A DNA stretch of 54,379 nt from RGIG4097 sp964550635 (GCA_964550635.1 CAZJZV010000010.1:1-54379), one strand, 5' to 3'; counted from the stretch's first letter, positions 16,202 to 25,866 are shown. Notes: generated from the letters alone by a model not told the origin. Translations and numbers: made by a program.

Positions 16202-17548
16202 TTAATAGATGCCTTGGGCGACCATTGCGTCTGCGACTTTCTTGAAGCCTGCAAGGTTTGCGCCTGCGACAAGGTTGTAACCCATACCGTAGGAGTCGAG
16301 TGCTTCGCAAATTTGAGAGTGGATACCCTTCATGATGCCTTTGAGTTTCTCATCGACTTCGCTTGCCGACCAAGAAAGACGTTCGCTGTTTTGGCTCATT
16401 TCGAGACCGCTCGTCGCGACACCGCCCGCATTGACCGCTTTGGAAGGTGCAACGAGTACGCCGTGGGATTGGAGATATGCGAGTGCTTCGTTGGTGGTGG
16501 GCATGTTGGAAACTTCGTTGAGAATGGGGACGCCGATTTTGACCATTGCTTCCGCATCTTCGAGAAGGATTTCGTTTTGACGCGCGCAGGGCATATAGAT
16601 GTCTGCTTTGACGTTGCCCCAAGGTTTCTTGCCTTCGACGAATTCGCAACCGAATTTGTCCGCGTAGTCTTTGACTTTGTTGCGGTTGGACGCGCGCATT
16701 TCAAGGAGATAATCAACCTTTTCACCGCTCACGCCGTCTTTGTCGTAGATATATCCGTCGGGACCGGAGAGAGTGACGACCTTTCCGCCGAGTTCGCTGA
16801 TCTTCTTGCTTGCGCCCCATGCGACGTTGCCGAATCCGGAGAGACAGAAAGTCTTGCCTTCGATGGATTGACCTTCGTGACGGAGGACTTCTTCGAGGAA
16901 GTAGGTTGCGCCGAAACCGGTTGCTTCGGGACGAATAAGGCTTCCGCCGAAGGAACGGCCTTTGCCGGTGAGAACGCCGTTTTCGTAGTCGCCCACGATT
17001 TTCTTATATTGACCGAAGAGATAGCCGATTTCTCTTCCGCCGACGCCCATATCGCCTGCGGGAACGTCCATGTTGGGACCGATATGACGATAGAGTTCGT
17101 TCATGAAGCTTTGGCAGAAACGCATGATTTCGTCGTCGGACTTGCCGGTGGGATCGAAATCGCTGCCGCCTTTACCGCCGCCCATGGGGAGAGAAGTAAG
17201 ACTGTTTTTGAAGGTTTGTTCGAACGCCAAGAACTTCATGGTGTCAAGGGTGACGTCCTTTTGGAAACGGAGACCGCCCTTGTAAGGTCCGATAGCGTTG
17301 TTGAATTGGATTCTGAAACCGCGATTGACGTGGTGTACGCCGTTGTCGTCCATCCAAGGAACGCGGAAGATAATTTGACGGTCGGGTTCGACGAGTCTTT
17401 CGAGAATAACGTTTTTGCGGAAGAGTTTCTCGTTTTGTTCGACTGCGGGCGCAATCGAGGTGAGGACTTCTTTCACCGTCTGCATAAACTGAGGTTGACC
17501 GGGGTTCTTCAGTTCTGTTTGTTCAATGACTTCACTGATGTAAGACAT
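16202..17548 (-). CDS. gdhA: Glutamate dehydrogenase (NADP-type, hexameric)
   Basis: 448 aa, the length of the 450-residue class. Catalyses reversible 2-oxoglutarate + ammonia + NAD(P)H to glutamate. Signature PMGGGKGGSDFDP with the substrate lysine, then MDVPAGDMGVGGREIGYLFG, and nucleotide-binding LSGFGNVAWGA. Start chosen at 17548 because AAAGGAG lies 9 nt upstream; an ATG six codons earlier overlaps that ribosome site. Single-gene unit with its own strong promoter, convergent with the MMPL gene. A main entry point for ammonia assimilation or amino-acid fermentation. Confidence 0.97.
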   Translation of the reverse strand: MSYISEVIEQTELKNPGQPQFMQTVKEVLTSIAPAVEQNEKLFRKNVILERLVEPDRQIIFRVPWMDDNGVHHVNRGFRIQFNNAIGPYKGGLRFQKDVTLDTMKFLAFEQTFKNSLTSLPMGGGKGGSDFDPTGKSDDEIMRFCQSFMNELYRHIGPNMDVPAGDMGVGGREIGYLFGQYKKIVGDYENGVLTGKGRSFGGSLIRPEATGFGATYFLEEVLRHEGQSIEGKTFCLSGFGNVAWGASKKISELGGKVVTLSGPDGYIYDKDGVSGEKVDYLLEMRASNRNKVKDYADKFGCEFVEGKKPWGNVKADIYMPCARQNEILLEDAEAMVKIGVPILNEVSNMPTTNEALAYLQSHGVLVAPSKAVNAGGVATSGLEMSQNSERLSWSASEVDEKLKGIMKGIHSQICEALDSYGMGYNLVAGANLAGFKKVADAMVAQGIY

Positions 17549-17592
17549 AATCACTCCTTTTATCACAGCAGTTGCCGAATTTTAATAATTGA

Positions 17593-17621
17593 ATTATAGT
17601 CCTGTTTTTCGATATAGTCAA
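17593..17621 (-). promoter_or_regulatory. gdhA promoter
   Basis: TTGACT (17621-17616), 17-bp spacer, TATAAT (17598-17593) on the minus strand. Confidence 0.88.
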
Positions 17622-17704
17622 TGCCGATTTAGTACACCTTTTTTGTGTTTTTGTCGGTTAAATCACACAAAATATGGTTATGACAAAATAGTTGAAATTT
17701 GATA

Positions 17705-17733
17705 TTGAAAAAGTAAACTATATGTGTTATAAT
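17705..17733 (+). promoter_or_regulatory. Promoter of the 17827-21853 membrane-protein operon
   Basis: TTGAAA, 17-bp spacer, TATAAT. The leader then contains a small hairpin GCTCC-CTTTTC-GGAGC near 17779-17795. Confidence 0.82.
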
Positions 17734-17826
17734 ATCTAACATAAAATATAATGTAGCAAAATTGATAGAAGTCGGCGCTCCCTTTTCGGAGCAAAAAGGC
17801 TTTTTATCTTGAAAAAGGAGAATTTT

Positions 17827-19995
17827 ATGGAGCAACGAATCAAGAAAGCAAAACTTTTCCGTACGTTGAAGGTCATCTATTATTGCCTTGGAATGCCCCT
17901 CCTTCTTCTCGCTGTTATGGCGCTTTCGTCCCAAATCTACGGACGTTTCCCGTTTGCCGGCAACGGCGACGACGCTTTCCTCAGCGCGATGATCAAGGTG
18001 TTCTTCAATTCCCCGGCAATGTACAGCGTGTGGATTGCACTTGCAATTTGGGTCGTTATAGGACTCGTGCAAATCATCTGCAATATCGCGATCAAAAATC
18101 GTCATTCAAAAGCGATGGTCGTGATAGCGGTTATGTTGGTCGTCCTTCTCGTCCCCGTGTTCGTCATCGACGCGGTCTACTCCGCAAAAGTGGATGAAAT
18201 CGCAATCCAAGCGGGCGAACTCAATAGTGCGATAGAAGTCAAAGACTACAAAACTCAACTTTCCTACTATCGCTACAATTCAAGCGGTAAAGAAGGCGCA
18301 GGCACCAAGACGTCCTACACCGACGAACTCATCGACGACGTCGAAGGATTCCTTCGTGTTTACAACGTTCCTTTCTACGGCGATGAGAAACTTTCCAAAG
18401 CCACCAACTTCGCAAACCAAGCACTTTTCTACGATGATCCTATCTTCAAGGCGGCAGGTTTCGACTATAACGGCGACGGCGTCATCAATGAAAACGACCA
18501 CGTCAGAGTAGACGCAACCTTCGATCATAAGTCCATGACAGAAGTCGACGGAAGATTCTGGTTTGATGAATTCACCTTCACCAACCTGAACGGTGAAAAA
18601 ACCACCATCGAGCATAATTTCTATGCGGCGGTCTATGAACAAATCATTCCCGCTTCCTACGGCAGCATCGAAAGCACCGTAACTTACGCAAACTACGTTT
18701 GGTACAATGCGGACAAGTTCGTCGCAGTCGACGAAGACTATATGCCTAAAAAGGTTGACGGCGTATACGGCCCCGCATACTACAACCAAAACGGACTCCT
18801 TGCAGACGGCTATATCTTCGATATAAACGTTGCACTCAACATTCTCGAAGCATATTATCAATCTCAAGCGGATATGGAGACCGCATATGCGGCATATAAA
18901 GCGGCAGGCGGCACTCTTGAAGAAGACGACCTCAAATCCGAAATTCTTGAAAACGCAAACGATAGACTCGAAAAACACTATTTGGATAGCGGAGACTCGT
19001 ATCTCGTCGATTTGTATGAATCCGAAAACGCGGCGGCGGCAGGCTATTCCCTCGACGCAGGCAGACTCAACATGATCCTTTCCTCTCTCGGAGCGAACAT
19101 AGGTAGCGCAGGTCTCATCGACAGCGCAATGGGGCTTGTCGGTATGATCGGTCTCAGCTTCACGCTTTCCGACATCATCGGTTTGATTTCCGCGGATCTC
19201 GTGCCCGTTATCGACACTTTGCTTTCTGACGACATCAAGTCCTTGACTTTGTCCATCGGCAAGAATAGCGCAGGCGCAGTTGCAATCACCGCAACCATCA
19301 CCAACACCGGCGCATCCGCAGAACTCACTCTTGACGAAAATCTCAGCCTTGAACAAGTCAAAGGTCTTCTCGATCTTCTCGGAATCAACAACGACGCACT
19401 CGCGGCAGTTCTCGGCATGCTCGGTCTTGCCGTGACCGCAGACGATGCAGTTTCTCAAGAAGCGTTCAACAATATGATCGTCGGCATTCTTGAATCTCTC
19501 TATTCCTTCGCATCCCCCGTCATTCTCCCCGTATACGATTTCTACGCGGTTGAACTCGACGAAAGCGCAAGTGCGGAAGACAAAGCATACAACGAATATG
19601 CGGCGGCATATGCACAATATATGAGAGCGTCTTACGAAGGCGGAACGCACGGTTATATGGCACACTGCCGTCTCATCGGTTCCTCTCTCGGCGACGGTTC
19701 TTACGACGCATCCATGGGACTCTCTTCCCTCACCGAAGTGCAACAACTTAAAACCGACCTCTCTTACAAACCTGAAATGTACTCCATTCTCATCGTGAGA
19801 GATATGCTCATGACCTTCTCGGTATTCGCACTCTTCTTCACCGCAATGTACTATATCGCGGCGGACAGAGAAATACTCTGGGCAACGGGCAAAATCGAAG
19901 GCAAAGCAAAGAAAGCCAAAAAATCCAAAAAGGGTGAAGTAGCACCCGAGGAGAACGATGCTTTGCTTGACGTAGAAAATACGGAGGAGGTGTAA
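17827..19995 (+). CDS. Large membrane-anchored protein of unknown function (722 aa)
   Basis: Starts at ATG 17827 after AAGGAG; an upstream in-frame TTG would overlap that site. Topology: three N-terminal membrane segments (about 14-34, 58-82, 98-120), an extracytoplasmic domain of about 530 residues, one C-terminal membrane segment (about 655-677) and a lysine-rich cytoplasmic tail (AKKAKKSKKGE) ending acidic. Residues 213-224 (DYNGDGVINEND) form an EF-hand/dockerin-like calcium loop. Repeated leucine/glycine-rich helices (SLGANIGSAGLI...LLGINNDAL) resemble surface-exposed helical stalks. Four bases separate it from a similarly organised gene. Family not recognised. Confidence 0.85.
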   Translation: MEQRIKKAKLFRTLKVIYYCLGMPLLLLAVMALSSQIYGRFPFAGNGDDAFLSAMIKVFFNSPAMYSVWIALAIWVVIGLVQIICNIAIKNRHSKAMVVIAVMLVVLLVPVFVIDAVYSAKVDEIAIQAGELNSAIEVKDYKTQLSYYRYNSSGKEGAGTKTSYTDELIDDVEGFLRVYNVPFYGDEKLSKATNFANQALFYDDPIFKAAGFDYNGDGVINENDHVRVDATFDHKSMTEVDGRFWFDEFTFTNLNGEKTTIEHNFYAAVYEQIIPASYGSIESTVTYANYVWYNADKFVAVDEDYMPKKVDGVYGPAYYNQNGLLADGYIFDINVALNILEAYYQSQADMETAYAAYKAAGGTLEEDDLKSEILENANDRLEKHYLDSGDSYLVDLYESENAAAAGYSLDAGRLNMILSSLGANIGSAGLIDSAMGLVGMIGLSFTLSDIIGLISADLVPVIDTLLSDDIKSLTLSIGKNSAGAVAITATITNTGASAELTLDENLSLEQVKGLLDLLGINNDALAAVLGMLGLAVTADDAVSQEAFNNMIVGILESLYSFASPVILPVYDFYAVELDESASAEDKAYNEYAAAYAQYMRASYEGGTHGYMAHCRLIGSSLGDGSYDASMGLSSLTEVQQLKTDLSYKPEMYSILIVRDMLMTFSVFALFFTAMYYIAADREILWATGKIEGKAKKAKKSKKGEVAPEENDALLDVENTEEV

Positions 19996-19999
19996 GAAA

Positions 20000-21853
20000 A
20001 TGAGTAAGAAAAATAAAAAATCTGAAGTTACCCTCGAAGCAACTCAAAACACCAAAAAGTCCAAGAAATCCGTCAAAGGCGTGGCAGGTCTTCGCGTCGC
20101 ACAAGCAATTTGCTACGTGCTCACCTTCCCTGTGATGATTCTTCTTGCATTCCTCATCTGCATGAAGATAGGCGACGGCGCACCCAACTATACCTTCTGG
20201 CCCTACGTCAGCGCAATCATCTTGGCGCTCTTCGGACTCATCTTCCTCATCGTCGCTCTCATCGTCAACCGCAAAGGCACGAAGAGAAAAGCAATGCAAA
20301 GAACGGTTTCCATGCTCATCTGCGTGGTCGTGTTGACCGGCGTATTCGGACTTGCGTTCGACGTCATCCTCCCCGACACCATTCAGAACTTGACTTCAAA
20401 CACTTTGCTTGTGGAAGACGCATTCAACAACTATGAAGAAAAAGCGGACGAAATCATCGGCTATGCACACGAATTTGCTCGTTTGAACCTTCTCAACGGC
20501 AACTACGACGGCAGATCTTACGACGTGTTGACGAAAAATATGCCTGATGCCGCAGGAAACGAAACAAATGAGCTTCTCCTCACTGCAGAGGCTTATGCAA
20601 GCCTTGAGAATGCAAGCGAATATCTCGGCTGGGATGAAGAAAACGGTTGTTTCATCGAAAGAACCTACACGAAGGGTCTTAGCGAACCTGACGTCGAACT
20701 TTACAACTGGATTTATACGAACTACATCTTGACCGATTATAGATATGCGTTTGCTTCCGAACCCGGCTATGCAAATTCACCTGCAAACGATCCCAGTGGT
20801 TACACATCTGTCGGCAGACACGCACTTTGCCGTGCGCTCGTCGATGAATATTCCGAAGCATATAAGAAACTCTGCGCAGAAGGCATCCAATCCACCGGCT
20901 TGCTCGGCAGCACCGTGAGCGGCAACCCCAAACTCAGCTGGCTCTTTGCAAAGAACTATGCGTCTATGGACCTTGACGGTTATCTCGCACTCAACGACGA
21001 CAGCGGTCTCGGTTATGCAACCGACAACCGTATGTCCATCCCCGTTGTCCTCCGTCTTATCCTTAACGATCGCTACAGCATCACCGACAACGTCAACCTT
21101 GAAAAAATCAACGTCAATGAAGTTTATGACGGCGCCATCAAAAAGTCAACCACTTATGCAGGTTACTTCGTTTACATGCACAGACCGGAAATAGCAGAAG
21201 AAATTCAAGCCGCAAACGCTGATATAAGCTATGAAAACGGTCTCAGCACCACTTATTACAAAGCAAGCGACGACAACTACTACTTCGTCTATGAAGAAGG
21301 CGGTTACGTTGAAGGTCTTGTGACTTGGTGTGTTCTCGACATGCTCGGCACTCCTATGGCAGTAGCATCCATGGGCAACCTTACGACTATGTTGGTTGAT
21401 CTTGTTGGAAGTTATATTTCCGGAATGGATCCCACCGATCTTATTAACGGTATGTTGAAAGACAATGCAGGTGATCTTCTCAACGAGAAACTCATGAACG
21501 TCATCAAAGACGCGACCAACGGTCAAAGATTGTATCTCACTCTCTGCTACAACGACCAAGGTCAAACCGAAATCAACCTTGTGCCTCAAGCGGTCGAAGT
21601 CGGCGTGCTCGGCTATCAATATATGTCTTGGTTGGAACTCGGACACTTGCTCGTCACCATTTGTGGAGTGTTGTCTCTCAGAAACATTCTCTACATCTTC
21701 GGCGCGGTTTCAGTGGTAATGGTATTCGCGATTGGCGTACTTAGCGCACAAATCGAGAAGAAGAAAGAAGCGGCGGAAAACGAACCCGAAGTTGAAGAAG
21801 TCGCGGACGAAGCGATCGACTTGGGCGACGAAGTCCTTGACGAAATCGCATAA
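20000..21853 (+). CDS. Membrane protein of unknown function, same architecture as its upstream neighbour (617 aa)
   Basis: Begins with a Lys-rich segment (SKKNKKSE, KKSKKS), then three membrane segments (about 38-58, 71-91, 103-123), an extracytoplasmic domain of about 400 residues, a C-terminal membrane segment (about 560-585) and an acidic tail. The topology mirrors the previous gene, and both have YN/YD-rich extracytoplasmic parts, so the two probably form a complex. GGAGG at the end of the first gene serves as its ribosome site, implying coupled translation. No known family recognised. Confidence 0.85.
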   Translation: MSKKNKKSEVTLEATQNTKKSKKSVKGVAGLRVAQAICYVLTFPVMILLAFLICMKIGDGAPNYTFWPYVSAIILALFGLIFLIVALIVNRKGTKRKAMQRTVSMLICVVVLTGVFGLAFDVILPDTIQNLTSNTLLVEDAFNNYEEKADEIIGYAHEFARLNLLNGNYDGRSYDVLTKNMPDAAGNETNELLLTAEAYASLENASEYLGWDEENGCFIERTYTKGLSEPDVELYNWIYTNYILTDYRYAFASEPGYANSPANDPSGYTSVGRHALCRALVDEYSEAYKKLCAEGIQSTGLLGSTVSGNPKLSWLFAKNYASMDLDGYLALNDDSGLGYATDNRMSIPVVLRLILNDRYSITDNVNLEKINVNEVYDGAIKKSTTYAGYFVYMHRPEIAEEIQAANADISYENGLSTTYYKASDDNYYFVYEEGGYVEGLVTWCVLDMLGTPMAVASMGNLTTMLVDLVGSYISGMDPTDLINGMLKDNAGDLLNEKLMNVIKDATNGQRLYLTLCYNDQGQTEINLVPQAVEVGVLGYQYMSWLELGHLLVTICGVLSLRNILYIFGAVSVVMVFAIGVLSAQIEKKKEAAENEPEVEEVADEAIDLGDEVLDEIA

Positions 21854-21874
21854 GCGAAAAGCAACAACAAACAC

Positions 21875-21901
21875 AAAAGCACTGCCAAGCGCAGTGCTTT
21901 T
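21875..21901 (+). terminator. Terminator of the membrane-protein operon
   Basis: AAAAGCACTGC - CAAGC - GCAGTGCTTTTT; perfect 7-bp core stem extended by A-T pairs. Confidence 0.88.
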
Positions 21902-22051
21902 TGTTTGTGAAGTGTCAATGTTTTTTGAAGAATAGGGTGCTAATATATAAATGCTTGTCGAAAAGCGGGCGCAAAGAAATATGCCGTGAAAAGTGGCGGA
22001 GTTTTTTCGTCGGGCAATTTTTTCATAGAAAACCGCACCGTGTAATTTTTC

Positions 22052-22080
22052 TTGAAATACAAGGCGGTATGTGCTATAAT
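22052..22080 (+). promoter_or_regulatory. pyrE promoter
   Basis: TTGAAA, 17-bp spacer, TATAAT; predicted leader only about 12 nt, containing AGGAGG. Confidence 0.85.
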
Positions 22081-22098
22081 TCTTCACAGGAGGTCGGT

Positions 22099-22725
22099 AT
22101 GAACTACGAAATCGCCAAAGGATTGTTGGACATAGGCGCGGTCGAGTTGAACGTCGAAAACCCATTCGTGTGGGCAAGCGGCGTCAAGAGTCCCGTATAT
22201 TCCGACAACAGACTTATCTTGACTTCCCCCGACTTGCGCATTGCCGTTGAGAACGCAATCGCAGAAACCGTCAAACGCGAATACCCCGACTGCGAATGCC
22301 TTATGGGTACCGCAACGGCGGGAATAGCGCACGCGGCAATCGTAGGACATATGCTCGCTCTTCCCATGGGCTACGTCAGAATAGGCGCGACGGGAAAGGG
22401 TAGGCAAGTGGAAGGCAAACTTGAACGTGGGCAAAAAGTCGTCGTCATCGAAGACCTCATATCCACCGCAAAGAGCGTGCTTGAAAGCGTAGCGCAACTT
22501 CGTCAAACGGGAGCGGAGGTGCTAGGCATGGTGTCCATTCTCAACTACGGCATGAAGAAGGGCGCAGACGCAATGGAAAGCGCATCCGTCAAGAACGTAA
22601 GTTTATGTTCTCTTGACGACGTTGCCACCGTCGCAGTGCAGACGGGGCGCATCACCGAAGGGCAGAAGGCGCAAATCCTTGCGTTCAGGGAAAACCCCTT
22701 CGACGATAAGTGGCAGAATATCTAA
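22099..22725 (+). CDS. pyrE: Orotate phosphoribosyltransferase
   Basis: 208 aa. Converts orotate and PRPP to OMP in pyrimidine synthesis. The PRPP-binding motif is VVVIEDLISTAKS at 114-126; the catalytic-loop region GATGKGRQVEGKLE and N-terminal FVWASGVKSPVYSDNR are typical. Start at ATG 22099 with AGGAGG 8 nt upstream; the longer open frame from 21901 runs through the promoter and is not translated. No other pyr genes are nearby. A standalone unit with its own promoter. Confidence 0.95.
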   Translation: MNYEIAKGLLDIGAVELNVENPFVWASGVKSPVYSDNRLILTSPDLRIAVENAIAETVKREYPDCECLMGTATAGIAHAAIVGHMLALPMGYVRIGATGKGRQVEGKLERGQKVVVIEDLISTAKSVLESVAQLRQTGAEVLGMVSILNYGMKKGADAMESASVKNVSLCSLDDVATVAVQTGRITEGQKAQILAFRENPFDDKWQNI

Positions 22726-22864
22726 AAGGTAAACAAAACCATAGCAGTGTAACCGCCTTGCGCGGTTATTCTTATATTGTCGCGTGCGCGCGCGTGAGAA
22801 AATAAAAAAATCGAAATCCGCCAACAAAAACGAGTTTTCGATTGTTATATATGTAGGAGAACTT

Positions 22865-23392
22865 ATGAAGAAAGAAACGCTTGATAGGGCGATGCTACGG
22901 TTAAAGCAGGGGGACGAATCCGCTTTTGACTACGTGTACGACAACACGTACAAAGTGGTATATTTCACTGCGCACTCTATCTTGCGCGACCGCCAGTCCG
23001 CCGAAGACGTGATGCAGGAAGTCTACGTGAAAGCGCTTGGGAGCATAGGAAGTTACAGCGACGGCAATGCGCTTGCTTGGCTCACGACGATTGCAAGACG
23101 GCTTGCGATAAACGAGTATAACAAGCGAAAGCGGGAAGTCCCGACGGAGTTTGACGAAACGTCTTTGGGGAGCGCGACTCTCCCTGACGACGACGAGATA
23201 GGGCTCCTATCCCTAGCGGAAGAAGTGCTATCAGAAGAAGAATTCAAGATTGTCGTTATGTGCGCCGTGGCTGGCTACAAACGACGAGAAGTAGCAAAAC
23301 TATTAGACTTGCCAACGTCCACCGTGACGTACAAATATCAGGAAGCGTTGAAGACGCTCCGCAAAAAACTTGAAGGAGGTAGCGACGAATGA
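22865..23392 (+). CDS. RNA polymerase sigma factor, ECF type
   Basis: 175 aa with sigma region 2 (DESAFDYVYDNTYKVVYF..., ILRDRQSAEDVMQEVYVKAL, residues 16-75) and region 4 (LSEEEFKIVVMCAVAGYKRREVAKLLDLPTSTV, about 120-160); no region 3, so ECF class. It directs RNA polymerase to a small regulon when released from its anti-sigma factor. Start at ATG 22865 after TAGGAG. It overlaps the next gene by four bases (ATGA), the normal arrangement for a sigma/anti-sigma pair. The promoter is not obvious, and autoregulation is likely. Confidence 0.93.
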   Translation: MKKETLDRAMLRLKQGDESAFDYVYDNTYKVVYFTAHSILRDRQSAEDVMQEVYVKALGSIGSYSDGNALAWLTTIARRLAINEYNKRKREVPTEFDETSLGSATLPDDDEIGLLSLAEEVLSEEEFKIVVMCAVAGYKRREVAKLLDLPTSTVTYKYQEALKTLRKKLEGGSDE

Positions 23393-24432
23393 AAGACTTG
23401 GAAAAAGCATTGAAAAAGCAAGCGGAAAGCATTCTGCCGAATGCGGACGTCAAGGCTAAAATTCTTGAGCGCGCGACTTCCGAAGAAAAGGCGGAGAAGG
23501 TCGCTCCCGCAAAAAGACGCGCTCCGAGAAGATACGTCTATTCCGCGATAGCGGCGGTGCTTGTTGCGTGCATAGGACTTGGCTTTGGACTCGGTTTCGG
23601 GCTTGACAAAAACGATACACCCGTCGCGCCTCTGCCGTCCGATACCTACGTTGCACTGTCAATCAATCCGTCGTTTGGGATAACCGCGACCGTAGACGGA
23701 GTGGTGACCGAAGTCACCGCACTCAACGAAGACGCGGTGCTTGTGCTATACGGAGAAGATTTCACCGGCAAGAGCATAGACGAAACCGCGACTGCGCTCG
23801 TTGAGTTGTCCGCAAGTCTCGGCTATTTGCAGGCGGGCGGAAAAGCGGAGTTCACCGTATGCAACGACAACGACGACTACGCAAGACAAATCGAAAGTGC
23901 GATTTCTGCGAAAATCAACGAAAACGAAACTTTATCCGCACTGAACGTTGCGATAAACTTCGATTTTGGCGGAAAGGCGTCCCTTGAACAAAAGGCAAAA
24001 GAAGTGCTTTCGGGTGTGAACGTCGGCGATCTTGACGCAAATGAAATCAACAAACTCCTGAACGGTTTCGATGAAGAAAAATTGAAAGCGTATGCTGAGA
24101 GAATAGATATGGAATTTTCATCCACTCTCGCCGTCATCTTGCAGACCGCAAGCGACCTTTTGACCGCGATAGAAGAATACAAGACCACGTTCAACGTGCT
24201 TTCTCTCGTCTCCGCAGTGTCCGATGCAAGCGAATGCGTGAAACTCTATCTCGGCTATCTCGGCATCGAAGATACGACTGATTTGTTCGGCGCATTCAAG
24301 GATACGTTTGAAACCCACGGCATCCAAGAAACGATCGACTTTATGCATGACCTGAGCGACGGCGACGGAGTCTACGCCTTCGATATCGAACTCATTCTCA
24401 AGGCGGAAATCAAAGCAAATAAAACAAAATAA
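23389..24432 (+). CDS. RsgI-like membrane anti-sigma factor
   Basis: 347 aa. Cytoplasmic part 1-48 (basic, helical), one membrane segment 49-72 (rich in Gly/Leu), then an extracytoplasmic part beginning YVALSINPSFGITATVDGVV at 87-106. That stretch matches the conserved juxtamembrane RsgI domain (S-x-x-INPS..., V-x-A-LNEDA), in which cleavage between Asn and Pro (here N93-P94) has been described for clostridial RsgI proteins. The distal 230 residues are helical and carry no recognised sensor. Translation is coupled to the sigma gene. Probably senses an extracellular signal and releases the sigma factor by regulated proteolysis. Confidence 0.85.
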   Translation: MKDLEKALKKQAESILPNADVKAKILERATSEEKAEKVAPAKRRAPRRYVYSAIAAVLVACIGLGFGLGFGLDKNDTPVAPLPSDTYVALSINPSFGITATVDGVVTEVTALNEDAVLVLYGEDFTGKSIDETATALVELSASLGYLQAGGKAEFTVCNDNDDYARQIESAISAKINENETLSALNVAINFDFGGKASLEQKAKEVLSGVNVGDLDANEINKLLNGFDEEKLKAYAERIDMEFSSTLAVILQTASDLLTAIEEYKTTFNVLSLVSAVSDASECVKLYLGYLGIEDTTDLFGAFKDTFETHGIQETIDFMHDLSDGDGVYAFDIELILKAEIKANKTK

Positions 24433-24510
24433 AAATTTTTTTCCGAAATCACTGACAAAAACAGATTTTAATTTGTTATATATAGTGAAACAAACAAGGA
24501 GATTATCGTT

Positions 24511-25608
24511 ATGAAACTCAAAAAATCAATCGTTGCAATCATCGCACTCGTTGCAGTATGCGCACTCTCTCTTTGCGTTTTCGTCGGATGCAATAACGGC
24601 GACAATGAAACCCCTGCGGCAACCAACAATGCAGAAACTCTCGGCACCGCAGTAGCGGCGGCGGCACAATACATGGGCGGCGCGGCAGCAGGCGCGGCGG
24701 CGGAAGACGCGGACAATTTCGAAGAAGGCGTAAACCTTGAATTTGACGCATCCGCAAGTGTAAGCGGTATCGGCAAGTTCGTGAATAGCGCACTCGAAGC
24801 AGTCAAACCCGTTGTTGAAAGCGTTATGGAACCCATCGTCGAACAAGGCGTGAAAGCAGTCCAAGAGCTCGTCGGCGACAAGGACGTCCAAGTTACGACC
24901 GCAGAATCCGACAAAGACGGCTACAACACCAAATTGATCGTTAGCATCTACGACGTCGATGAAAACGGCGAAAAAGTCCTTGCAGACGAATACGTGCTCT
25001 ATTTGAACATCGAAGACGGCAAAGACATCGAAAGCAAAGAATTCAACTACACCGCATCCATCGTTGCGAAAGTCAACGACAAAGAAGTCGAAATCTTCTC
25101 CTTTGACGGCACTGCGGCATACGATGCAGAAATCGGCTCCGTCGCATTCAACTTCAGTCTTGGCGCGGCAGGCATTGCAGACGTTGACTTCACTGCAACC
25201 GCAACCAAAGACGGCAACGTCGTTCTCGCAATCGACACTGCGGCATTCGACAGCTTCAATGCAGGCGTTGAAATCGAAATCGGCAAACTCGACGAAGGCA
25301 AATACGGCGCAATCGTGACCGTTACCGGCGACGCAGTGGTTGACGTAGTAATCGCAAAAGCGAACGCAAACTTCAAAGCAGTCATCAACGTTAGCGCGGC
25401 AGAAGTCCAAGCAAACGAAGAATACAACCTTGATTTGGCAGGCTCCGTTGAAATCGGCGTGTCCGTCACCTACGGCGAAACCGTCTACGCATTCGACGGC
25501 GCAGCAACGCTCAACGGTCAAGCGAAATACCTTGTCGGAAGTGATGATCTCACCGTCGGCATCAAAGGCACCGTAGCGTTCAACTACAGCAACAATCAAG
25601 CGGAATAA
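24511..25608 (+). CDS. Secreted lipoprotein of unknown function (365 aa)
   Basis: Residues 1-26 are a lipoprotein signal peptide with lipidated Cys27 (VFVGC). An Ala/Gly-rich helical linker (about 40-70) is followed by a repetitive beta-rich domain with alternating charged and hydrophobic residues and many Val/Ala-Asp patterns. It starts 78 bp after the anti-sigma gene with its own AAGGAG and a weak CTGACA-N18-TTATAT promoter. It may be part of the sigma factor regulon: TTGTTATATAT occurs upstream of both the sigma gene and this gene. No family recognised. Confidence 0.82.
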   Translation: MKLKKSIVAIIALVAVCALSLCVFVGCNNGDNETPAATNNAETLGTAVAAAAQYMGGAAAGAAAEDADNFEEGVNLEFDASASVSGIGKFVNSALEAVKPVVESVMEPIVEQGVKAVQELVGDKDVQVTTAESDKDGYNTKLIVSIYDVDENGEKVLADEYVLYLNIEDGKDIESKEFNYTASIVAKVNDKEVEIFSFDGTAAYDAEIGSVAFNFSLGAAGIADVDFTATATKDGNVVLAIDTAAFDSFNAGVEIEIGKLDEGKYGAIVTVTGDAVVDVVIAKANANFKAVINVSAAEVQANEEYNLDLAGSVEIGVSVTYGETVYAFDGAATLNGQAKYLVGSDDLTVGIKGTVAFNYSNNQAE

Positions 25609-25668
25609 TATTACATAATTTCTCCCCTAAATTCCCGCTTCAAGCGTTCTCCGAAGCGGAAAACAAAG

Positions 25669-25691
25669 AGCGGTGCTAGTCACCGCTTTTT
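25669..25691 (+). terminator. Terminator after the lipoprotein
   Basis: AGCGGTG - CTAGT - CACCGCT followed by TTTTT. Confidence 0.85.
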
Positions 25692-25739
25692 GTTTCTGAC
25701 GGGGCGTGGCGATTTTGAACAAAACTCAAAATTTGCGCA

Positions 25740-25768
25740 TAGACAAGTCGGGGGAGCGGGGGTATAAT
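25740..25768 (+). promoter_or_regulatory. Promoter of the 25867 gene
   Basis: TAGACA, 17-bp G-rich spacer, TATAAT; leader about 90 nt. Confidence 0.7.
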
Positions 25769-25866
25769 GTAGGTGTGCATATGGGGCAAATGTATAACCC
25801 ACCGCGCGAAAACAAGTGAAAGAGATTTCACTCCCGCAAAACGAAATAACATTTTTGGAGGTCATT

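Noticed and set aside
16097..17599. 500-aa plus-strand frame
   Set aside because: Antisense of gdhA.
18280..19746. 488-aa minus-strand frame
   Set aside because: Antisense of the 722-aa membrane protein.
21901..22098. Upstream extension of pyrE
   Set aside because: Runs through the promoter and terminator region; ATG 22099 has AGGAGG.
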